From assembly GCF_042657185.1 (NCBI RefSeq), contig NZ_JBHSNN010000013.1: a stretch of DNA of 64,000 nucleotides; one strand, 5' to 3'. The notes below the pieces were generated by a model. That model ran no database searches. It was given only the letters and a program-made list of their open reading frames with translations, and was not told where the DNA came from. The stretch comes from Ureibacillus thermophilus. Lineage in GTDB: Bacteria > Bacillota > Bacilli > Bacillales_A > Planococcaceae. The translations under genes and the position numbers were made by a program. Shown here in pieces: positions 26,704-35,013 of the stretch (positions are counted from its first letter, which is position 1; every line of letters starts with the position of its first letter).

Positions 26704-26740
26704 AAAAAAGTTGTCCAACGGGATTGGACAACTTTTTCAT
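26704..26740. terminator. Bidirectional terminator between ytoI and ytpI
   Basis: AAAAAAGTTGTCCAA pairs with TTGGACAACTTTTT between convergent genes. Confidence 0.9.
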
Positions 26741-26757
26741 CATTATATTTCTTACAA

Positions 26758-27066
26758 TTACTGTTTGTTTAATTCATATTCTTGTTGAACAAATTTTCCT
26801 TCATGCTTTGCACGTTTATAGCTGCTGTAAGCTTCCATAAGACCTACAATGATAAAGACAGCTCCAACAACATAACCTAAAGTGGAATCTTGCACAACGA
26901 ACGTATTTAATCCGAAAAATACAACGAAAAGACCTAATGCAATGCCTGCTTTTGCTTTATACCATTTTTTTTGGATCGGCAATGTGGAGCGAAACTGTTT
27001 TGTTTTATAGTAAAAATAAGCAGCAAATGAAGCAATAATAAGTGTAACAAATAATGCATTTAACAT
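26758..27066 (-). CDS. ytpI: YtpI-like small membrane protein
   Basis: A 102-residue protein with three hydrophobic segments (about 4-20, 40-58 and 66-82) and a charged C-terminal tail (SSYKRAKHEGKFVQQEYELNKQ). Position between ytoI and nrnA and size match YtpI of B. subtilis. No function is known. The start at ATG 27066 follows AGGAGG; it is divergent from nrnA. Confidence 0.82.
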   Translation of the reverse strand: MLNALFVTLIIASFAAYFYYKTKQFRSTLPIQKKWYKAKAGIALGLFVVFFGLNTFVVQDSTLGYVVGAVFIIVGLMEAYSSYKRAKHEGKFVQQEYELNKQ

Positions 27067-27167
27067 TTTCAGAACCTCCTAAAGAAACTAAAATTATTGT
27101 AACGATTTTTTTATAAAAATGCTAATATACTAATTAAAATTTTTAATCATATTTGGAGGGTAATAAT

Positions 27168-28112
27168 TTGAAAAGACAAATCATCGACACAATAGAACAA
27201 TATGATACCATCATTATTCATCGGCATATCCGTCCAGATCCGGATGCATATGGTTCCCAATTGGGATTGAAAGCATTAATTCAAGATAATTATCCGAATA
27301 AAAAAGTGTATGCGGCCGGAACCCATGATGAAACCTTGTCTTATTTGGGCCGTCCAGACATCATTTCGAATGAGGCATATCATGGAGCCCTTGTCATTGT
27401 GACGGATACGGCAAACACGGGAAGAATCGATGATGAGAGATATTCAAAAGGGGCTTTTCTCATCAAAATTGACCACCATCCAAATGATGATGCCTATGGC
27501 GAATTGTTATGGGTGAACACTAAGTCAAGCTCTTGCAGCGAAATGATATATGAGCTTTATGAAGAAGGACGCCAGTATAAAAATTGGCAAATGACCGAGA
27601 ACGCTGCGAGATTTCTTTTTGCAGGAATTGTGGGGGATACGGGAAGATTTTTATTCCCTAGCACAACGAAAAGAACTTTTGAAATTGCCGGAGAATTGAT
27701 TCAATATCCTTTTAACCGGAATGAAATTTTCAATGGCATGTATGAAATGGAAGAAAATTTGTTGAAACTGCAAGGATATGTGTATCAAAACTTTACAATG
27801 GATGAAAATGGCGCGGCTTATATTAAAATGCCGAAAGAATTGCTGAAAGAATACAATGTTACGGTTTCAGAAACGTCTTCTTTAGTAGGTTCTTTAAGCA
27901 ACATTAAAGGCGTTCGGGCATGGGCGATTTTTGTTGAGGAAGACAATGAAATTCGCGTAAGACTTCGCTCAAAAGGCCCAGTTGTCAACGAACTCGCCAA
28001 AAAATACCATGGAGGCGGACATCCTCTCGCATCTGGTGCAACGGCCTATTCTTGGGAGGAAGTGGACCGAGTCATTGCCGATTTAAAGCAGCTTTGCAAA
28101 GAGTATCAATAA
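27168..28112 (+). CDS. nrnA: NrnA, bifunctional oligoribonuclease and PAP phosphatase
   Basis: A DHH-DHHA1 phosphoesterase of 314 residues that degrades short RNA oligomers (nanoRNAs) and dephosphorylates 3'-phosphoadenosine 5'-phosphate. The N-terminal HRHIRPDPDAYGS motif, DTANTGR, the DHH signature in KIDHHPNDD, GDTGRFLFP and the C-terminal GGGHPLASGA (DHHA1) are all visible. The start is TTG 27168, 7 nt after GGAGGG; TTG 27153 overlaps the ribosome site. dnaE follows 19 bp downstream, so the two are probably co-transcribed, as in other Bacillales. Confidence 0.94.
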   Translation: MKRQIIDTIEQYDTIIIHRHIRPDPDAYGSQLGLKALIQDNYPNKKVYAAGTHDETLSYLGRPDIISNEAYHGALVIVTDTANTGRIDDERYSKGAFLIKIDHHPNDDAYGELLWVNTKSSSCSEMIYELYEEGRQYKNWQMTENAARFLFAGIVGDTGRFLFPSTTKRTFEIAGELIQYPFNRNEIFNGMYEMEENLLKLQGYVYQNFTMDENGAAYIKMPKELLKEYNVTVSETSSLVGSLSNIKGVRAWAIFVEEDNEIRVRLRSKGPVVNELAKKYHGGGHPLASGATAYSWEEVDRVIADLKQLCKEYQ

Positions 28113-28131
28113 ACGTTAGGAGGGATGCAGA

Positions 28132-31100
28132 TTGTCCATTTATCCGCAAATACGAACAAGTGCAGATTTGCTGAAAAGTACGATTCGTATGGAAGAACTC
28201 ATCCCTTTTTTAGTTGAACAAAAGGCAGAAGCTTGTGCAATCGTCAATACGAAATTGTACGGGCTTTTGCCTTTTTACCATGGAATAAAAAAGGCTGGAA
28301 TTCATCCGGTTCTTGGTTTGACTGCACAAATACAATTCGACCATACTGTTCTGCCCCTCCTGATTTATGCCCAAAACAACGATGGCTATAAAAACTTATT
28401 AAAAATATCAAGCAGCATTGCCATAAGAGATGATGAACGCCTGCCGATCCAGTGGCTTAAAGGCTATTCGAATGGAATTTGTATTGTGATTCCTGCAACG
28501 GATGAAAAAGGAATTTGGATGGAAAATGTTTCGATAATCGAAACATTAAAACTCATTTTCAATGGGCGAATTTGGTTGGGCGTTTCAAGAATGGGAGGAG
28601 AAAAATCAGCCTTTGAAAACGAGGTTATTCATCTAAGCGAAGAATACCATATTCCCATTATGGCAATTCATGAATGTTTATATTTAAAGAGGGAGGATGC
28701 CTTTAGTTACCGGGTTGCGCGCAGCATCGATCAGGGCATAAAATTAAGCGAACAAAGGCTGAAAGAAGACGAACACCATTATACACCTACTCAAAAAGAA
28801 TGGATTGCGTGGTTCGAAGACCGTAAAGAATGGCTGGAAGAAAGCAGGAAAATGCTTTATAGCTGCCAAGTGGAAATTGAACATAAGGGACATATCATGC
28901 CAAAATTTCCTGTGCCAGAGGGAAAAAGCGCTGAACAAGTGTTGAAGGAGTTGGCGCTTGATGGATTAAAAGAAAGGCTAGAGACGAATTCCCCCAATGA
29001 GATTTACATGAAAAGGCTGCATGATGAACTGCAAATGATTTGTTCCATGGGCTTTGCCGATTATTTTTTAATCGTTGCGGATTTTATGAAGTATGCCCGG
29101 GAACGTCGTATTTTAACAGGGCCTGGAAGGGGTTCGTCCGCCGGTTCTCTAGTTGCATATTCCCTCTATATTACCCAAGTTGACCCGATTCGCTATGGAC
29201 TTTTATTTGAGCGATTTTTAAATCCTGAGCGGGTGACGATGCCTGATATCGATATAGACTTTGTGGATACGAGAAGGCAGGAAGTCATTGAATATGTGGC
29301 AAAAAAATATGGAGAAAAGCATGTAGCCCAAATTATTACCTTTGGCTCGCTGTCAGCAAAAGCGGTTGCGCGGGATGTGGCAAGGATGTTCAATTTTGAA
29401 TCGGAAACCCTTGAAATGATTTCCCGCCTTATTCCAAATAAATTAGGCATCACCTTGATGGAAGCCTATCAATCCAGTGAACCTTTTAGAACTTGGGTGT
29501 TAGGGGAAGAAATCCGGAAACGTTGGTTTGAAACGGCGCTGAAATTGGAAGGATTGCCTCGAAATGCTTCTACCCATGCTGCCGGCGTGGTGCTGAGTCC
29601 TGTTCCGTTAGTAGAGGTTATCCCAATTGAAAAAGGGCACGACGGCATTTTTCTAACCCAATGGCCGATGCAAGAAGTGGAACAAATGGGCTTATTGAAA
29701 ATGGACTTTTTAGGGTTGCGCAATTTAACGATGATTGAGCAAATACAAAAAATGATTTATTACACTCGGAATCAATATATTGATTTAAATAAAATTCCTT
29801 TTGATGACAAGAAAACCTTTGAACTTTTGCAAAAAGGGGATACCCTTGGAATTTTCCAACTGGAATCGGAAGGAATGAAAAAGGCATTACGGGAAATTGC
29901 GCCGACCCAATTTTCCGATATTGTGGCGGTCAATGCCCTTTACCGTCCGGGACCAATGCAATTTATTTCAGTTTATGCGAAAAGAAAAAAAAGGCTTGAA
30001 CCGGTTGTGATGCCCCATCCGGATTTAGAGCCGATATTAAAAGAAACTTATGGCATCATTGTGTATCAAGAGCAAATCATGCAAATCGCCCATACAATGG
30101 CGGGATTCTCGTTGGGACAAGCTGACTTGTTAAGAAGAGCAGTCAGCAAGAAAAAAAGGGAAGTATTGGAGGAGCAAAGAGCCGCCTTTGTCAATGGCGC
30201 TGTGAAAAAGGGCTACAGCAAGGAAGCGGCAGATTCTGTTTATGAACAGATTGTTCGATTTGCCGACTATGGATTTGCCAAAAGCCATGCCGTTGCATAC
30301 AGCATGATTTCCTACCAAATGGCATTTTTAAAAGCCCATTATCCTATGGAGTTTTATGCGGTGATGATGACCTTTGCTACGGGAAATCAAGAAAAGTTAT
30401 TTTCTTTCATCGTCGAAGCAAAAAGCAAAGGCATCACCATTTTGCGCCCTTCCCTACATCACAGCAACCGCGTGTTTACGGTGGAAAAAGGAAGCATTCG
30501 ATACAGCTTATCAGCTATATCAGGCGTTTCCCAAACTGTTTTGCAAAAATTGATAGAAGCCCGAAAGGAACAAGGAAAATTCCACGATATATTCGATTTA
30601 GCCGTTGCCTTAAGCGGAAAATATTTTAACCGCAAATCCATTGAGCCTTTAATTAAAGCTGGGGTGTTGGATGATTTTGGAAAGGATCGGGCAACGCTTC
30701 TTGCAACGATTGAAGCGGCGGAAAAACATGCCAAAATCGTACGGCCGACAGAAGAAGAGGATTTATTTTCATCAGAGGCTTCCCTTTTTGGCAAGCCAAA
30801 GTATATGGAAGTTCCGCCAATCCCAAATAAAATGAAGCTGCAATTTGAGAAGGAAGTATTAGGCTTTTACTTAACGGAACATCCTGTGGCGAATGTACGC
30901 AAACAAATTCCGGTGAATACCAATAGTCTTCAACTGAAAAGCGCCCCCAAAGATGCCTATGTTAAGCTGGTGGGAATGGTGGAGTCCATTCGCCAGCTGC
31001 GCACAAAAAATGGGGAGCTAATGGCCTTTGTGCAAGTGCAGGATGAATTTGGTTCTATCTCCACAACCATTTTTCCGAAACAATATCATGAATGCGTTGG

Positions 31101-31200
31101 TTGGATTAAAGAAGATGTGCTTGTTTATTTAGAGGGGAAAGTGCAATACCGCTACAATCAGCATCAAATCATCGTAAAAGTCATAAAAATGCTTCAATAA
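28132..31200 (+). CDS. dnaE: DnaE, DNA polymerase III alpha subunit (second replicative polymerase) with degenerate PHP domain
   Basis: Extends RNA primers before hand-off to PolC at the replication fork. The 1022-residue protein starts at TTG 28132 after GGAGGG. The polymerase core is intact: GPGRGSSAGSLVAY, the catalytic pair D372/D374 in PDIDIDF, and YGFAKSHAVAYS; an OB fold lies near the C-terminus (AFVQVQDEFGSISTTIFP). The N-terminal PHP domain is shortened and lacks the usual metal-binding HxH (here QIRTSADLL) and TDDH-like segments (here VNTK). The protein is roughly 90 residues shorter than B. subtilis DnaE by my recollection. Confidence 0.94.
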   Translation: MSIYPQIRTSADLLKSTIRMEELIPFLVEQKAEACAIVNTKLYGLLPFYHGIKKAGIHPVLGLTAQIQFDHTVLPLLIYAQNNDGYKNLLKISSSIAIRDDERLPIQWLKGYSNGICIVIPATDEKGIWMENVSIIETLKLIFNGRIWLGVSRMGGEKSAFENEVIHLSEEYHIPIMAIHECLYLKREDAFSYRVARSIDQGIKLSEQRLKEDEHHYTPTQKEWIAWFEDRKEWLEESRKMLYSCQVEIEHKGHIMPKFPVPEGKSAEQVLKELALDGLKERLETNSPNEIYMKRLHDELQMICSMGFADYFLIVADFMKYARERRILTGPGRGSSAGSLVAYSLYITQVDPIRYGLLFERFLNPERVTMPDIDIDFVDTRRQEVIEYVAKKYGEKHVAQIITFGSLSAKAVARDVARMFNFESETLEMISRLIPNKLGITLMEAYQSSEPFRTWVLGEEIRKRWFETALKLEGLPRNASTHAAGVVLSPVPLVEVIPIEKGHDGIFLTQWPMQEVEQMGLLKMDFLGLRNLTMIEQIQKMIYYTRNQYIDLNKIPFDDKKTFELLQKGDTLGIFQLESEGMKKALREIAPTQFSDIVAVNALYRPGPMQFISVYAKRKKRLEPVVMPHPDLEPILKETYGIIVYQEQIMQIAHTMAGFSLGQADLLRRAVSKKKREVLEEQRAAFVNGAVKKGYSKEAADSVYEQIVRFADYGFAKSHAVAYSMISYQMAFLKAHYPMEFYAVMMTFATGNQEKLFSFIVEAKSKGITILRPSLHHSNRVFTVEKGSIRYSLSAISGVSQTVLQKLIEARKEQGKFHDIFDLAVALSGKYFNRKSIEPLIKAGVLDDFGKDRATLLATIEAAEKHAKIVRPTEEEDLFSSEASLFGKPKYMEVPPIPNKMKLQFEKEVLGFYLTEHPVANVRKQIPVNTNSLQLKSAPKDAYVKLVGMVESIRQLRTKNGELMAFVQVQDEFGSISTTIFPKQYHECVGWIKEDVLVYLEGKVQYRYNQHQIIVKVIKMLQ

Positions 31201-31227
31201 CGAGATAGTATTCATCAGATTTTACAG

Positions 31228-31256
31228 AAACTGTGCATTTTTGCACAGTTTTTTCT
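31228..31256 (+). terminator. dnaE terminator
   Basis: AAACTGTGCA pairs with TGCACAGTTT, followed by a T run. Confidence 0.85.
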
Positions 31257-31310
31257 TTACAAAGAAGAAAACATTTTGTAAACTGATACAAAAGTGGTCT
31301 GACCACTTTT
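31256..31310 (+). promoter_or_regulatory. Promoter and perfect palindromic operator of the GntR-accD-accA genes
   Basis: A likely promoter has TTTACA (31256-31261), 17 bp, TAAACT (31279-31284). Immediately downstream, 31290-31310 is a perfect 21-bp palindrome centred on TGGTCTGACCA. This centre fits the TGGTnnnACCA operators of FadR-subfamily GntR repressors, and a FadR-like regulator is the next gene. Autoregulation and control of accDA are inferred. Confidence 0.7.
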
Positions 31311-31376
31311 CGACAAAAATGTGAATGATTCTCCAATTGAACGAAACAAGGGGTTGTTGAACGTATTAAGGTGGAC

Positions 31377-32024
31377 ATGAACAAGAAACAAGAAAATAAA
31401 AAGGCGTTTTTAGAAATTGTCAGCAAATTGAAGGACATCATCATTAAAGAAAAATTGCAGCCGGGAGACAAACTCCCTTCTGAAAGAGTTTTATCAGAAA
31501 TGTTAGGCGTTGGCCGTTCTTCCGTGCGGGAAGCTCTAAGGAGTTTAGAACTGTTGGGAATTATTGAAACCCGACATGGTGGCGGCACCTTTTTAGCATC
31601 TTCTCAGCAATATCGTTTAGTAGAATTGCTTGCGACATTTATTTTGCAGGAAAATCAATCGATTACAGACGTTCATAAAACGAGGGAAATTCATGAAAGG
31701 GAAGCGATCCGAATCATTTGTGCGGATAGAAGATTAAGACAACTTCCAGTCTGGGAAAGCTTATTTTTGAAAATCGAATTGGAAACAGCTGTGATTCGAG
31801 ATCATATTTTGCGTGAACTTTTGATTGCCTCTGGAAACCGTTTGGCATTGAGAATTTGGATACAACTTGCAGCATATAGCGCAAGTTCCCTGAAAAAAGA
31901 AACGACGGAGGAAGAAAAACCTATTTTGCAAAGGTTTTTGACTTCATTGCAGCTAGGATATGAAAAGGAAGCCCTTAAAGCATATGCCGATTGGCTGGAC
32001 TATTTAAAAACACATGAAGAATAA
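31377..32024 (+). CDS. GntR/FadR-family transcriptional regulator upstream of accDA
   Basis: A 215-residue regulator: a winged-helix GntR domain (residues about 10-75, with PGDKLPSERVLSEMLGVGRSSVREALRSLE) and an all-helical FCD-type ligand domain. The ligand domain is short and its metal-binding histidine pattern is weak (REIHEREAI is the only clear part), so it may bind an acyl-type ligand without metal. The start at 31377 follows AAGGTGG; GTG 31371 is an alternative. accD begins 21 bp after the stop, so regulator and acetyl-CoA carboxylase subunits likely share a transcript controlled by the palindrome ahead of it. Confidence 0.88.
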   Translation: MNKKQENKKAFLEIVSKLKDIIIKEKLQPGDKLPSERVLSEMLGVGRSSVREALRSLELLGIIETRHGGGTFLASSQQYRLVELLATFILQENQSITDVHKTREIHEREAIRIICADRRLRQLPVWESLFLKIELETAVIRDHILRELLIASGNRLALRIWIQLAAYSASSLKKETTEEEKPILQRFLTSLQLGYEKEALKAYADWLDYLKTHEE

Positions 32025-32044
32025 ATTATTAGGGGGAAAAAATC

Positions 32045-32917
32045 GTGGAGATAAAAAATTTGCTCTCTTTAAATCGGAAAAAAACGAAGGGAGCCGTCGT
32101 AAATCCGAAAAATGAAAGCTCCTTTCCTGCAGATTTAATGACGAAATGTCCGTCATGCCGAAAGATTTTTTTAACAAAAGAAGTAGAATCCAATTTAAAA
32201 GTATGTCCGAATTGCGACCATCATTTCAAAATGACTGCATGGGAACGCATCGACTCATTCTTAGATATAGAATCTTTTACGCCTTTTGATGAGCATTTGC
32301 GCACGACGAACCCGCTAAACTTTCCATCTTATATTGAAAAAGTGGAAGCGGATATGAATAAAACAGGTTTATCCGAAGCGGTACTAACGGGAGTCGGAAC
32401 ATTAAAAGGTGAAAAAGTGGTTGTAGCGGTGATGGATTCCCATTTCCGTATGGGCTCCATGGGTTCTGTTGTTGGCGAGAAAATTACGCGCGCCATTGAA
32501 AAAGCAACGGAATTGGAAGTGCCATTCATTATCTTTACGGCTAGCGGTGGCGCAAGAATGCAGGAAGGGGTCATTTCCTTAATGCAAATGGCTAAAACGA
32601 GCGTGGCATTAAAACGCCATAGCGAGAAAGGATTGCTCTTTATTTCCATCATGACGGACCCGACTACAGGAGGGGTTTCCGCAAGCTTTGCATCATTAGG
32701 TGACATCAATATCGCTGAACCAAAAGCGCTCATTGGCTTTGCGGGAAGAAGGGTCATTGAACAAACGGTGAGAGAAAAATTGCCGGATGACTTCCAAACA
32801 GCAGAATTTTTGCTTGCCCACGGACAATTGGATGCCATTTTCCACCGTAAAGAATTGCGTGAAAAAGTGGCAACGATTGTGAAATTGCATAAGAGAGGGG
32901 GCGTATCCCATGTCTAA
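32045..32917 (+). CDS. accD: AccD, acetyl-CoA carboxylase carboxyltransferase beta subunit
   Basis: Together with AccA it transfers carboxyl from biotin-BCCP to acetyl-CoA, forming malonyl-CoA for fatty-acid synthesis. The 290 residues include an N-terminal zinc ribbon with four cysteines (MTKCPSCRK and KVCPNCDHH, about residues 32-57) and the crotonase-like core with FTASGGARMQEG and PTTGGVSASFA. Translation starts at GTG 32045 after AGGGGGA. It overlaps accA by 8 bp. Confidence 0.97.
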   Translation: MEIKNLLSLNRKKTKGAVVNPKNESSFPADLMTKCPSCRKIFLTKEVESNLKVCPNCDHHFKMTAWERIDSFLDIESFTPFDEHLRTTNPLNFPSYIEKVEADMNKTGLSEAVLTGVGTLKGEKVVVAVMDSHFRMGSMGSVVGEKITRAIEKATELEVPFIIFTASGGARMQEGVISLMQMAKTSVALKRHSEKGLLFISIMTDPTTGGVSASFASLGDINIAEPKALIGFAGRRVIEQTVREKLPDDFQTAEFLLAHGQLDAIFHRKELREKVATIVKLHKRGGVSHV

Positions 32918-33875
32918 ACCATTGGCTTTTGAAGAACCAATTATTAAGCTGAGGGAAAAAATTGAAGAATTAAGGGAATTAGCGAAAACGGCGGATGTAG
33001 ATATGTCTGAAGAAATTCAAACATTGGAAGCCCGGCTGCGACAACTGGAAATTCAAATTTATTCCCACATGGAGCCATGGAATCGGGTGCAAGTGGCAAG
33101 ACATCCGGAACGTCCAACAACCCTTGATTATATAAATCACATTTTTACTGATTTTATTGAATTGCATGGGGACCGGTATTTTGCGGATGATGAAGCCATC
33201 GTCGGCGGAATTGCATCTTTTGAAGGACAGCCGGTAACAGTCATTGGCCATCAGCGAGGAAAAGGAACAAAAGAAAATATTCGTCGGAATTTCGGTATGC
33301 CTCATCCAGAAGGGTATCGCAAAGCGCTGCGTTTAATGAAACAAGCAGAAAAATTCCGCCGCCCGATTATTTGCTTTATTGATACAAAAGGGGCTTATCC
33401 AGGAAAAGCAGCGGAAGAGCGCGGTCAAAGTGAAGCCATTGCCAAAAATTTATTTGAAATGGCTGGACTTAAGGTGCCTACCATCAGTGTGGTCATTGGC
33501 GAAGGTGGAAGTGGAGGCGCCTTGGCATTAGGAGTGACGAATCGAATTTATATGCTGGAAAATTCCACTTACTCTGTGATTTCTCCAGAAGGCGCGGCGT
33601 CTATTTTATGGAAAGATGCGAGCCTAGCAAAACAAGCGGCGGAAGCAATGAAAATCACGGCCCAAGACTTGAAAGAAATGGGAATCATTGATGAAATTAT
33701 TCCTGAAGTGCCTGGGGGAGCTCATCGTAATCCAGCAGAACAAGCGCAAATATTAAAAGAATATTTGAAAAAGGGGATTGAAGAATTAACGGTGATGTCG
33801 GAAGAAGACATTATCCAAGATCGCTATGAGAAATTCCGCCAAATAGGAGATTATATCGAGGAAAAGGCTCATTAA
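32910..33875 (+). CDS. accA: AccA, acetyl-CoA carboxylase carboxyltransferase alpha subunit
   Basis: Partner of AccD in malonyl-CoA formation. The 321-residue protein has an N-terminal helical segment, then RPTTLDYINHIFTDFIELHGDR, GHQRGKGTKENIRRNFGMPHPEGYRKALR and GEGGSGGALALG, all characteristic. It starts at ATG 32910 inside accD and ends before a long perfect hairpin. Co-translation with accD would keep the subunits balanced. Confidence 0.97.
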   Translation: MSKPLAFEEPIIKLREKIEELRELAKTADVDMSEEIQTLEARLRQLEIQIYSHMEPWNRVQVARHPERPTTLDYINHIFTDFIELHGDRYFADDEAIVGGIASFEGQPVTVIGHQRGKGTKENIRRNFGMPHPEGYRKALRLMKQAEKFRRPIICFIDTKGAYPGKAAEERGQSEAIAKNLFEMAGLKVPTISVVIGEGGSGGALALGVTNRIYMLENSTYSVISPEGAASILWKDASLAKQAAEAMKITAQDLKEMGIIDEIIPEVPGGAHRNPAEQAQILKEYLKKGIEELTVMSEEDIIQDRYEKFRQIGDYIEEKAH

Positions 33876-33888
33876 TTTTCCGTCCCTT

Positions 33889-33930
33889 GAAAATGACAAA
33901 ATCCAATTGCGAGGATTTTGTCATTTTCAT
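33889..33930 (+). terminator. Hairpin after accA
   Basis: A 16-bp perfect stem (GAAAATGACAAAATCC with GGATTTTGTCATTTTC) and an 8-nt loop. The T run after it is broken by C, so termination may be incomplete and allow some read-through to pfkA. Confidence 0.7.
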
Positions 33931-34034
33931 TTCCACTATTCGTTTATTTAATGAAAAGAAATGGTTCAATTTTCTTGTTCCAATGGAATTTTTTTATGAT
34001 ATTGTTAACATTATTAGAGATTGGAGGGAGAAAA

Positions 34035-34994
34035 ATGAAACGAATTGGTGTATTAACAAGCGGCGGTGATGCACCGGGTATGAATGCGGCCATCCGTGCG
34101 GTCGTTCGAAAAGGGAATTACCATGGTGTTGAAGTGTATGGTATATATCATGGATATGAAGGTTTTATTCAAGGTAAAATGGAATTATTGGATTTAGGCT
34201 CAGTTGGTGGTATTATTCAGCGAGGGGGAACAAAGCTCTTTTCATCCCGCTGCCCTCAATTTATGGAAGAAGCATACCGATTGCAAGGAATCCAAAAAAT
34301 GAGAGAAGCAGGCATTGAAGGATTAATCGTCATTGGAGGCGATGGTTCATACCGCGGCGCGATTGAACTTACAAAATTAGGCTTCCACTGTATCGGTGTT
34401 CCTGCAACGATTGATAATGATGTACCGGGTACGGATTTTACAATTGGTTTTGATACGGCAATTAATACGGTTGTGAATGCCATTGACAATATCCGCGATA
34501 CGGCCACAAGCCATGAGAATACATTCATTATAGAAGTAATGGGGAGAAATGCCGGTGACATTGCCCTATGGTCGGGGCTTGCTGCCGGAGCGGAAACGGT
34601 GATCATCCCTGAAGAGCCTTATGATTTAGATGAAATTGTGGAGCGTTTAAAGCGGGGAGAATCGCGCAAGAAAAAATACAGCATCATTATTGTGGCAGAG
34701 GGAGCTATGCCGGCTTCAAAGCTTGCCGAGATGCTAAAAGAAAAGGCGGGCATTGAAACGAGAATTACCGTTCTGGGCCATATTCAACGGGGAGGTTCTC
34801 CAACTGCATTTGACAGGGTTTTGGCAAGCAGACTTGGTGCCCGAGCTGTCGAGTTGTTGCTGGAAGGCAAAACTCGCCGCGCAGTAGGTATCAAAAATTA
34901 TCAAGTTTACGATTATGATTTAATGGACATCATGACAACAAAACATAAAGCTGATATTAGTTTATATACATTATCAAAAGAACTTTCAATCTAA
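34035..34994 (+). CDS. pfkA: 6-phosphofructokinase
   Basis: ATP-dependent phosphorylation of fructose 6-phosphate, the committing glycolytic step. The 319 residues match the allosteric bacterial enzyme: IGVLTSGGDAPGMNAAIR at the N-terminus (ATP site), VIGGDGSYRGA, and PATIDNDVPGTDFTIGFDTA with the catalytic Asp. The start at 34035 follows TTGGAGGGAG; a longer upstream open frame runs through the accA hairpin region and is rejected. pyk follows after 19 bp. Confidence 0.97.
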   Translation: MKRIGVLTSGGDAPGMNAAIRAVVRKGNYHGVEVYGIYHGYEGFIQGKMELLDLGSVGGIIQRGGTKLFSSRCPQFMEEAYRLQGIQKMREAGIEGLIVIGGDGSYRGAIELTKLGFHCIGVPATIDNDVPGTDFTIGFDTAINTVVNAIDNIRDTATSHENTFIIEVMGRNAGDIALWSGLAAGAETVIIPEEPYDLDEIVERLKRGESRKKKYSIIIVAEGAMPASKLAEMLKEKAGIETRITVLGHIQRGGSPTAFDRVLASRLGARAVELLLEGKTRRAVGIKNYQVYDYDLMDIMTTKHKADISLYTLSKELSI

Positions 34995-35013
34995 AAAAAT
35001 GGAGCGAATGGAT

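Noticed and set aside
33918..34034. N-terminal extension of pfkA
   Set aside because: It begins within the accA hairpin and the standard N-terminus starts at 34035 with a strong ribosome site.
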